From the NCBI GenBank assembly GCA_938045565.1, contig CALIAZ010000029.1:1-24335 (forward strand): a stretch of DNA of 24,335 bases. Reading direction: 5' to 3'. The translations under genes were made by a program, and so were the position numbers. The notes under the pieces were generated by a model. That model searched no databases and was not told the DNA's origin. It saw only the letters and a list, made by a program, of their open reading frames with translations. Origin of the DNA: an uncultured Atopobium sp. (GTDB taxonomy: Bacteria > Actinomycetota > Coriobacteriia > Coriobacteriales > Atopobiaceae). Numbering within the stretch: position 1 is the stretch's first letter; each line of letters starts with the position of its first letter. Shown here one piece after another: positions 7,442 to 13,484 of the stretch.

Positions 7442-8581
7442 TTACTCTGTCTTGAAGCGGCTATCTCCGCCACCAAGAGCTTCCATAACGTCCTTGACAT
7501 ACTGCTCGGTGTGCTTCTTAGCATCCTCGAAGTTGTAGTCCATGACGTTGTTTGGATCAAGGCCGTACTCAGTTGCAATCTCAGGCTGCTTTGCGTTGTC
7601 AATTACCAGGAACTGGTAAGAACCGTTTTTCTGAGCAAGATCAACACATGCTGGTGAAAGTGCATACTCAACCCAGAGTTTAGCTGCGTTTGGATGTGCA
7701 GCACCCTTGAAGATTGCAGTTGCGCCAACCTCGTATGATGCGCCAGAGCTTGGAATCTGAAGACCAACATTCTCATGCTCTTGGTCAACAATCTGATAAA
7801 TGCCGTCATGGAGCATACCAATTCCGATGGTGCACTCGCCTGTTCCGATAGCCTTGGAAGGACCAGAACCGCTCTTGGTGTACTGAGCAATGTTCTTATC
7901 AAGGTCAACAAGATACTGAATACCCTGGTCATGACCGTACTTCTGAATGACGGTGTTGATGATCAGCTTTGCAGTACCAGCGGTGTTGTAGTTAGAAGAC
8001 CAAATAAGGCCCTTATATTTAGGATCGATAAGATCCTTATAGTCCTGAGGAACATCAAGCTTAAGGCGCTTAAGCTCTTCCTTATCGTACAGAATGCCCA
8101 GGATGCCCTTATAAATTCCGTACCAATCCTTATTTGTACTCTTGAACTTATCGGAAATAAGGTGAGATGCATTCTTTGGCTCGTACTGCTCAAGCAGGCC
8201 CTTTGAAGAGGTGACGTTGTAAGGATCGGTTGTGCCACCAAACCAGACATCTGCTGATGGATGACCGTTCTCTTCCTCAATCTTTGCAGCAACTTCTCCA
8301 GTTGAGAGGCGCTGTACCTGAACATCAATGCCGTACAGGCTCTTGAAGTTAGAGCAAACTGCGTTTAGGTACTCTTCCTCACAAGAGCCATAAACAATCA
8401 GCTTCCCCTCTTCTTTTGCTGCCTTTACCAACTCTTCTGGTGCACCAACAGTATCGGTTGAGTTGGTGTCAGATTCTTTTTTCTCGCCAGCATCAGAATC
8501 GGACTTTTTGCAGGCTGTAATACCCAAACCTGCTACAACTGCGCTGACACCAAAAAAGTTTCGACGAGTAAGGTTTGACAT
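7442..8581 (-). CDS. ABC transporter substrate-binding lipoprotein (FbpA/AfuA-like fold)
   Basis: A 379-residue exported binding protein. The N-terminus has a twin-arginine motif TRRNFFG (5-11), a short hydrophobic stretch and a lipobox ITAC with Cys24, so it is likely a Tat-exported lipoprotein. A Ser/Asp/Lys-rich linker follows, then the family opening LVKAAKEEGKLIVYGSCEEE. Family blocks include SADVWFGGTTDP (109-120) and GTGECTIGIGMLHDG (246-260). The paired tyrosines that bind iron in classical FbpA proteins are not seen. The HD pair at 258-259 and Glu284 look like the sugar-phosphate-contacting residues reported for AfuA, but that match is from memory and unaligned. First gene of the operon; substrate best called unresolved, with hexose phosphate or another organophosphate as a candidate. 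Confidence 0.9.
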   Translation of the reverse strand: MSNLTRRNFFGVSAVVAGLGITACKKSDSDAGEKKESDTNSTDTVGAPEELVKAAKEEGKLIVYGSCEEEYLNAVCSNFKSLYGIDVQVQRLSTGEVAAKIEEENGHPSADVWFGGTTDPYNVTSSKGLLEQYEPKNASHLISDKFKSTNKDWYGIYKGILGILYDKEELKRLKLDVPQDYKDLIDPKYKGLIWSSNYNTAGTAKLIINTVIQKYGHDQGIQYLVDLDKNIAQYTKSGSGPSKAIGTGECTIGIGMLHDGIYQIVDQEHENVGLQIPSSGASYEVGATAIFKGAAHPNAAKLWVEYALSPACVDLAQKNGSYQFLVIDNAKQPEIATEYGLDPNNVMDYNFEDAKKHTEQYVKDVMEALGGGDSRFKTE

Positions 8582-8628
8582 AAGAACTCTTTTCTCTCCT
8601 TGTGGTTATCCACAGCTCCAATGAAAAG

Positions 8629-8656
8629 AACATACTTCTGTGTAAATCGTACTCAA
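8629..8656 (-). promoter_or_regulatory. Possible promoter of the ABC operon
   Basis: On the minus strand TTGAGT (8651-8656) and TATGTT (8629-8634) are 16 bases apart, each four of six to consensus. The leader downstream holds a small inverted repeat, TGTGG-TTAT-CCACA (8601-8614). Weak evidence. Confidence 0.35.
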
Positions 8657-8737
8657 ACTTTTTCGAAAATATTTCAACTATTCGATAAGTGGCTGATATT
8701 GGCGGCTATCGGTATGTTTTTGGCGTCTAAGCAAAAA

Positions 8738-8760
8738 GGCCAGGGAGAAAATCCCTGGCC
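8738..8760 (-). terminator. Terminator after tRNA-Ala
   Basis: GGCCAGGGA pairs with TCCCTGGCC (nine base pairs, five-base loop). On the minus strand it is followed by TTTTTGCTT. It lies ten bases after the tRNA-Ala CCA end. Confidence 0.88.
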
Positions 8761-8769
8761 TTGAACATT

Positions 8770-8845
8770 TGGTGGAGAATAGGGGGATCGAACCCCTGAC
8801 CTCAGGCTTGCAAAGCCCGCGCTCTCCCAGCTGAGCTAATTCCCC
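8770..8845 (-). tRNA. tRNA-Ala (anticodon TGC)
   Basis: A complete 76-base tRNA with encoded CCA. The acceptor GGGGAAT pairs with ATTCTCC (one G-U), the D arm contains AGCTCAGCTGGGAGAGC, the anticodon loop is TTTGCAA with TGC, and the T arm is AGGGG-TTCGATC-CCCCT. It lies downstream of tRNA-Ile on the same strand, the order usually seen inside rRNA operons, but no rRNA gene is present here. Confidence 0.97.
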
Positions 8846-8882
8846 GTACTGACTTCTGGTTGGGCCCAGAAGGTTTTAATAA

Positions 8883-8917
8883 TCACCCCAACGGCGACTC
8901 GGCTAACGTTGGGGTGA
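8883..8917 (-). promoter_or_regulatory. Hairpin between tRNA-Ile and tRNA-Ala
   Basis: TCACCCCAACG (8883-8893) pairs with CGTTGGGGTGA (8907-8917), an 11-base-pair stem with a 13-base loop. On the minus strand it is followed by TTATTAAAAC. It could be a leaky terminator for tRNA-Ile or a processing signal. A second, smaller hairpin (CTTCTGG/CCAGAAG, 8853-8872) lies just before tRNA-Ala. Confidence 0.6.
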
Positions 8918-8933
8918 CTATTGTCACATAAAG

Positions 8934-9010
8934 TGGTGGGCCTGACAAGGTTTGAACTTGTGACCTCCCGGTTATCAGCCGGACGCTCTGACCAACTGAG
9001 CTACAGGCCC
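8934..9010 (-). tRNA. tRNA-Ile (anticodon GAT)
   Basis: A complete 77-base tRNA with encoded CCA. The acceptor GGGCCTG pairs with CAGGCCC, the anticodon stem CCGGC/ACCGG region carries the loop CTGATAA with anticodon GAT, and the T arm is ACAAG-TTCAAAC-CTTGT. The 5' end lies about six bases downstream of the predicted transcript start of a strong promoter. Confidence 0.97.
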
Positions 9011-9023
9011 AACGCAGGGAAAA

Positions 9024-9052
9024 ATAATACCTCCATAATTCTCATAGGTCAA
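9024..9052 (-). promoter_or_regulatory. Promoter of the tRNA-Ile/tRNA-Ala unit
   Basis: On the minus strand TTGACC (9047-9052) and TATTAT (9024-9029) are separated by exactly 17 bases, just upstream of tRNA-Ile. This is the only good promoter found for the two tRNAs, suggesting that they are co-transcribed. Confidence 0.85.
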
Positions 9053-9163
9053 CACTTTTTTTGTTTTGTTTTAAAGTTTCTTGAAACTGGGTATGAAGTG
9101 AGAACAGAGAGTCGTAGACTATCTGCCCAAAGATTGATAAAAGACGTGCTATTTGGAGTATTT

Positions 9164-9670
9164 GTGTCGCTGAAGCGTATGGACATACAGACAGTTGTAG
9201 TCGGAGGAGGACCTATCTCTTCCGTAATTGTTCTGCGTCTTCATGACCCACGCGGCGTCTCTTCTTTAAGTCTTCCTATCAAGATTGGCAACATTGAGGC
9301 ATCTGCTATCAGCCTTGGTATTGATCAAGAATCTACCGAGAGGCCTCTAACGCATGACCTTCTCCGCTCCGTTCTTGATTCTTTGGATGCAGATATTAAA
9401 AGCGTGCGTATTGTGGGTGTCCGCGGCACCACGTTTTTCTCGCAAATTGAGCTTATCTCCAAAGAGGGAGAGCATATTTACGTGGATGCTCGCCCATCCG
9501 ACGCAATTGCGCTGGCAGTAAGAACAAACTCTCCCATCTTTGCAGACGAGAGCGTTCTAGAAATTGCTGCTGCTCCAGACTTTACTGATGTCGAGAAGGA
9601 CGTTCAGGCCCAAGAGCTTGAGGAGTTCCGCCAGTTTATTGAGGACGTCTCTCCTGAGGATTTCTCTTAA
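9164..9670 (+). CDS. Bifunctional nuclease domain (BFN, DUF151) protein
   Basis: A 168-residue protein matching the BFN/DUF151 family, small alpha/beta proteins with reported nuclease activity in some members but uncertain bacterial roles. Family features are IGNIEASAISLGI (about 36-48), RPLTHDLLRSVLDSL, a central FFSQIELIS strand, and the signature VDARPSDAIALAVRTNSPIFADESVLE (about 111-137). The GTG at 9164 is chosen because GGAG lies five bases before it; the ATG at 9179 is the alternative. An open frame back to 8921 exists but would cross tRNA-Ile. It is the only plus-strand gene between the LacI-type gene and rpmH and is monocistronic, ending at a probable weak terminator. An acidic tail (EDVSPEDFS) closes it. 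The biological role in this organism is unknown. Confidence 0.88.
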   Translation: MSLKRMDIQTVVVGGGPISSVIVLRLHDPRGVSSLSLPIKIGNIEASAISLGIDQESTERPLTHDLLRSVLDSLDADIKSVRIVGVRGTTFFSQIELISKEGEHIYVDARPSDAIALAVRTNSPIFADESVLEIAAAPDFTDVEKDVQAQELEEFRQFIEDVSPEDFS

Positions 9671-9706
9671 TCAAATCTTTCTTGAACTACGTGGAGTTTT
9701 TTGCTC

Positions 9707-9731
9707 AGTGGCGCTTTGCGACACTTTCTTT
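9707..9731 (+). terminator. Probable weak terminator after the BFN gene
   Basis: AGTGGCG (9707-9713) pairs with CGACACT (9719-9725), seven positions with one G-A mismatch. A T-rich tract TTCTTTTTT follows on the plus strand. It lies between the convergent BFN and hydrogenase genes. Confidence 0.5.
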
Positions 9732-9732
9732 T

Positions 9733-11460
9733 TTACACCAAACTCCATGCCGTATGGTCAGTGTGAAGCAACTCATGTGCGCGCTTAGAGCCTCGTTCTC
9801 CAAGATAGTTATCGTAGCAGGCAATAATCATAGGATTTTCGTGACAGAAGCGTATTTGGGCATCTTTGTCTAACGTACGTAGAATGCCCATTCTGTCTGG
9901 AACACTGTTAATACCGTCGTGAATGGGCTGTCCGCCGCCACCAACGCATCCACCAGGACATGCCATTACCTCAACAAAATCATATGATGCGGTTCCTGCT
10001 GAAATTGCTTCAAGCAGCTCAGAGGTGTTTTTAAGTCCGTGAGCAATGGCTATGTTGAGCTTTTTACCAGGTAGATCAAAGGTTGCTTCTCGCCAGCCCT
10101 TCTCGCCACGAATAACCTCAAATGTGTCTACGCTGGGATTTTCTCCGGTAATGAAGTTATATGCACTTCGAAGTGCTGCCTCCATGACGCCGCCTGTGGT
10201 ACCAAAGATTGCTCCTGCACCAGATCCAAAGCCTAGAGGCGTATCAAGTGGCTCTTCTGCGATTTGTGTTACGTCAATGTGAGCAGCTTTGATCATGCGA
10301 CAAAGTTCTCTGACCGTAAGAACAGTATCAACATCTTGGTCTTGGCCGTTTGCGCTATTCATCGACGGGTACGCGGCTTCTTCTTTCTTTGCAATGCAAG
10401 GCATCGCAGAAACCGAGTAAATATCTTTTGAGTCCACTGCCAGGGCTTCCGCATAGTAGCTCTTTGCAATTGCGCCAAACATTTGCTGCGGAGACTTAGC
10501 GGAAGAGAGCTGTGGCAAAAACTCTGGATAGCGAGCCTTCACAAACCTTACCCAACCAGGACAGCACGAGGTAAAGAGTGGAAACTTGTGCTCTTTGCCA
10601 TCGGATAGCATATGGATAAGCTCGGTTGCTTCCTCCATGATGGTAAGGTCAGCCGCAAAATCGGTATCAAAAATGTAATCAAAACCAATCTTTCTTAGGC
10701 AGGCTGCCAGGCGTTCTACCGTTGCCTTTTCTCGCGGTAAGCCAAGTTCTTCTCCCCAGGAAGTTCGCACCGATGGGGCAATTTGAATGAGCGTGATCTT
10801 CTGTGGATCATCGATTGCCTTAAGCACGCGCTCGGTATCGTCGCGCTCTCTCAACGCTCCTGTTGGGCAGTTCACCACGCACTGACCGCAGATAACGCAG
10901 CCCGACTCTTGAATGGTCTTTTTACCTCGGACGTTAATGGATGCATGGATAGTTCTGTTGGAGATGTCCCATACGCCAAGCGTCTGAACTTTCTCGCATA
11001 CCTGAATACATCTGAGACATTTAATGCACTTATTGTTATCGCGAATCAGCGGAAATGCCGTATTCCATTCTTCATTGGGAAGGTTTTTCTCGTATGGTTT
11101 TGAGTAGATTCCCAGGTCATTGGCAAGTGACTGCAGCGAGCAGTTCTGTGAACGCACGCAGCTGGTACATTCAGAGTCGTGTTGAGAAAGCAGAAGCTGC
11201 ACGTTTGTCCTGCGCACTTCTCGCGCCTTTGCGCTATTTGTTTTTACTACCATGCCCTCAGCAACAACCGTGGTACAAGACGCCACAAGGTGGTCTATGC
11301 CTTCTACCTCAACTGCACAAACACGACAGCCACCCACTTCGTTGACGTCTTTAAGAAAGCACAAGGTAGGGATTGCAAGTCCAACAGAACGAGCAGCATC
11401 CAAAATGGTTGTGTTTTCAGGAACAGAGAGTTCAAAGTCATCAATTATGAGGTTTACCAT
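9733..11460 (-). CDS. hydA: [FeFe] hydrogenase catalytic subunit (group A)
   Basis: A 575-residue iron-iron hydrogenase that forms or consumes H2 at the H-cluster in the cytosol. The N-terminal [2Fe-2S] domain uses Cys34, Cys45, Cys48 and Cys62. The His-Cys3 cluster uses His94, Cys98, Cys101 and Cys107. Two [4Fe-4S] sets follow (Cys145/148/151/155 and Cys188/191/194/198). H-cluster motifs are TSCCPGW (297-303, with the proton-shuttling Cys299 and ligand Cys300), MPCIAKKEE (Cys355) and MACPGGCVGGGGQP (Cys501 and Cys505). The tail contains AHELLHT, common in this class. All key residues are intact, so the enzyme should be active. Its start overlaps the stop of the oxidoreductase gene by seven bases, indicating coupled translation, and AAGGA lies about eight bases upstream. 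No maturases HydE, HydF or HydG are in the window. Confidence 0.96.
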   Translation of the reverse strand: MVNLIIDDFELSVPENTTILDAARSVGLAIPTLCFLKDVNEVGGCRVCAVEVEGIDHLVASCTTVVAEGMVVKTNSAKAREVRRTNVQLLLSQHDSECTSCVRSQNCSLQSLANDLGIYSKPYEKNLPNEEWNTAFPLIRDNNKCIKCLRCIQVCEKVQTLGVWDISNRTIHASINVRGKKTIQESGCVICGQCVVNCPTGALRERDDTERVLKAIDDPQKITLIQIAPSVRTSWGEELGLPREKATVERLAACLRKIGFDYIFDTDFAADLTIMEEATELIHMLSDGKEHKFPLFTSCCPGWVRFVKARYPEFLPQLSSAKSPQQMFGAIAKSYYAEALAVDSKDIYSVSAMPCIAKKEEAAYPSMNSANGQDQDVDTVLTVRELCRMIKAAHIDVTQIAEEPLDTPLGFGSGAGAIFGTTGGVMEAALRSAYNFITGENPSVDTFEVIRGEKGWREATFDLPGKKLNIAIAHGLKNTSELLEAISAGTASYDFVEVMACPGGCVGGGGQPIHDGINSVPDRMGILRTLDKDAQIRFCHENPMIIACYDNYLGERGSKRAHELLHTDHTAWSLV

Positions 11461-13283
11461 TGGTGATTCCTTCCCCCTCTGAAGGCGCCGTAGCCAAAGT
11501 GATCACAACGCAGACAACGAGATGCTTCTTGGTGAGCCTCTTCTTCTGTCAGGCCAATCTCAACCAAATTCCAGTCGTGAATACGCTCGGAAGACTCTCT
11601 TTCTTTCATCTCGCAGCGACCGCACCGCCTGAGACCCTTAATCTTCAGCGATGGAAGCTCAACGTTAAGCGTGACTTTGTTATCGCACCCAAGCGAGCGA
11701 TCAATATTTGCAGCGGCGACTTTACCTGCCTCAATGGCTTTGATGACAGTAGAAGGTCCAGTCTTACAATCTCCGCCCGAGAACACACCCGGGAATCCCT
11801 CAATAGAGCCGTCTGACGCTGTCACAATTCTGTTTTTCTGTACGGGAATGCCAATTGCCTCAAAGCTTTGATATTCAATGTCTTGTCCAATGGCAACAAA
11901 CACCTTGTCGCAAGGAACAACTCTTGTTTCTTCCTGCGACGCGCGAGGAGCAGGACGTCCCCACTTAGGAGCACCAATTATCTGCGGTTGGACGAGAAGA
12001 CCGCTCACACTTCCAGCTCCATCAGAAACGATAGAGAGTGGAGAAGTAAGCTCTAAAATCTCGCAGCCTTCTGCCTGGGCTCCTGCAATTTCTGCATCTT
12101 GTGCGGTCATGTCTGCAATGCGCCTACGGTAAACAATAGAAACCTTCTTGGCACCTAGCCTGACGCTGGTACGAGCAACGTCCATGGCAACGTTTCCGCC
12201 ACCAATGACCACAATATCCTGACCAGACAGATCTGGAATGTCGTAATCCCCTACTGCTCGTAGGAGCTGAACTGCGGATTCGACACCATTGAGATCTTCT
12301 CCTTCAAGGCCAAGTTTTTTATCGGTGTGCGCTCCAATACCCACAAAAACGGAATCGTATATTTTTCGGAGCTCTTGAAGTTCTTCTCCTGAAACGGAGT
12401 GTTCAAGCTCAACTTCAATTCCAGTAGAAAGGAGCCAATCAATCTCTGCTTGGAGGCGCTCACGAGGGAGGCGATAATTTGGGATTCCGTAGCGAAGCAT
12501 GCCGCCCAAATGTTTTCTCGCCTCAAAGATCTTTACGCTATGTCCCATAGTTGCCAGGTAATAGGCACAAGAAAGGCCTGCAGGACCTCCACCAATTACA
12601 GCAACTTTCTTTCCAGTTGCCGGGAAGCACTGAGGAGTATAGGTCTCTTCCATGTGCTCAGCTGCATAGCGCTTAAGGGCCAGGATATTAAGAGGATTGT
12701 CCACCATGGCGCGACGGCAGTGCATCTCACAAGGATGCTCGCAAACAAGACCGCAAACCAGCGGCAACGGGTTGTCTTTCCTGATGACCTTAATGGCGTC
12801 GGTGTAGCGACCCTCTTCTACCAGGGAAATGTACGCTGGAATATCAACGTGAGCAGGACATCCGCGCACACACGGAACTTCTCCCTGCACATCATAGCCA
12901 CATGAGTGCTTCCTAACATGTTGTTCAAAATCATCCCTGAAGCCAGAAAGTGCGGTGAGCACCATCTCTCCTGCTTCGTAGCCAATTGCGCAGTCGCTTG
13001 AGAGATAGGTAGTTTTGGCTGTTCGTTCAAGCAGATCAAGCGTGTACTCAGTTGCTCTATTCTCAAGTACATCTTCAAGCAGGTTACTAAGGGCACTAAG
13101 GCCAATTCTACAAGGGGTACATTTCCCGCAGCTTTGTGTTGCACAAAGCCTTACCAACGCAGCCGTAAATTCGACAGGACAAGGCACAATTGAACTCACC
13201 GAGAGGCGACGCTCAAGAGCATCTCGCAAATCGTCCATTACGGTCTGTGCGTGGCTAAGCTCCATAACGTGAAGTCTGGCCAT
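11454..13283 (-). CDS. NuoF-type iron-sulfur fragment fused to GltD/NfnB-type NAD(P)-FAD oxidoreductase
   Basis: A 609-residue fusion protein. Residues 35-125 match only the C-terminal [4Fe-4S] part of NuoF (SCGKCTPCR with Cys52/55/58, then Cys98 in SDCAIGYEA); the FMN/NADH-binding part of NuoF is absent. Residues 130-560 match the glutamate-synthase small subunit/NfnB family: N-terminal cluster cysteines (PCVRGCP and VCGLVCEHPCEMHC, 138-189), an FAD Rossmann motif GGGPAG (231-236), an NAD(P) Rossmann motif GGGNVAMD (361-368), and the late FSGGDCKTGPSTVI block. The tail has two further CxxC pairs. It is cotranscribed with the hydrogenase and probably passes electrons between NAD(P)H and H2, perhaps with ferredoxin. 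The start has GGAG eight bases upstream. Domain assignment is strong; cofactor preference and bifurcation are not readable. Confidence 0.92.
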   Translation of the reverse strand: MARLHVMELSHAQTVMDDLRDALERRLSVSSIVPCPVEFTAALVRLCATQSCGKCTPCRIGLSALSNLLEDVLENRATEYTLDLLERTAKTTYLSSDCAIGYEAGEMVLTALSGFRDDFEQHVRKHSCGYDVQGEVPCVRGCPAHVDIPAYISLVEEGRYTDAIKVIRKDNPLPLVCGLVCEHPCEMHCRRAMVDNPLNILALKRYAAEHMEETYTPQCFPATGKKVAVIGGGPAGLSCAYYLATMGHSVKIFEARKHLGGMLRYGIPNYRLPRERLQAEIDWLLSTGIEVELEHSVSGEELQELRKIYDSVFVGIGAHTDKKLGLEGEDLNGVESAVQLLRAVGDYDIPDLSGQDIVVIGGGNVAMDVARTSVRLGAKKVSIVYRRRIADMTAQDAEIAGAQAEGCEILELTSPLSIVSDGAGSVSGLLVQPQIIGAPKWGRPAPRASQEETRVVPCDKVFVAIGQDIEYQSFEAIGIPVQKNRIVTASDGSIEGFPGVFSGGDCKTGPSTVIKAIEAGKVAAANIDRSLGCDNKVTLNVELPSLKIKGLRRCGRCEMKERESSERIHDWNLVEIGLTEEEAHQEASRCLRCDHFGYGAFRGGRNHQW

Positions 13284-13434
13284 TGTTCTCTCTCCGTAGA
13301 TTCTAAAATGACTATGACGTGCAAATAGACGCTAGTCGTTCCCAACTTTAGCCTAGGGAAAAGGACAACTGGCTTATCTTTTATATAAAAATCATTACCG
13401 TTAGCGTGCTGATTTTCTCGGTAAACGAAAAGAA

Positions 13435-13456
13435 CTCAGGAGAATTACCTCCTGAG
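13435..13456 (-). terminator. Terminator after gyrA
   Basis: CTCAGGAG and CTCCTGAG pair over eight bases around a six-base loop, 28 bases after the gyrA stop. The minus-strand tail is TTCTTTTCGTTT. The rest of the gap to 13284 must hold the hydrogenase promoter; I see no convincing one. Confidence 0.85.
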
Positions 13457-13484
13457 CTCTTCAAATTACGTATAGCTGAAATGC

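Noticed and set aside
8606..8614. A perfect E. coli-type DnaA box TTATCCACA upstream of the ABC operon
   Set aside because: It is single, about 12 kb from the dnaA cluster, lies within a small inverted repeat (TGTGG-TTAT-CCACA) in a likely 5' leader, and does not match the local variant box. It is probably chance.
8853..8872. CTTCTGG/CCAGAAG hairpin followed by GTTTTAAT on the plus strand, as a plus-strand terminator
   Set aside because: There is no plus-strand gene upstream for it to terminate; it more likely belongs to the tRNA precursor on the minus strand.
8921..9163. N-terminal extension of the BFN-domain gene back to an ATG at 8921
   Set aside because: It would run through tRNA-Ile in antisense and lacks BFN-like sequence; the GTG at 9164 has a good ribosome-binding site and fits the family start.
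11180..11188. A copy of the variant box (TGTTGAGAA on the plus strand) inside hydA
   Set aside because: It is a lone coding-region match; about one or so is expected by chance in a window of this size.
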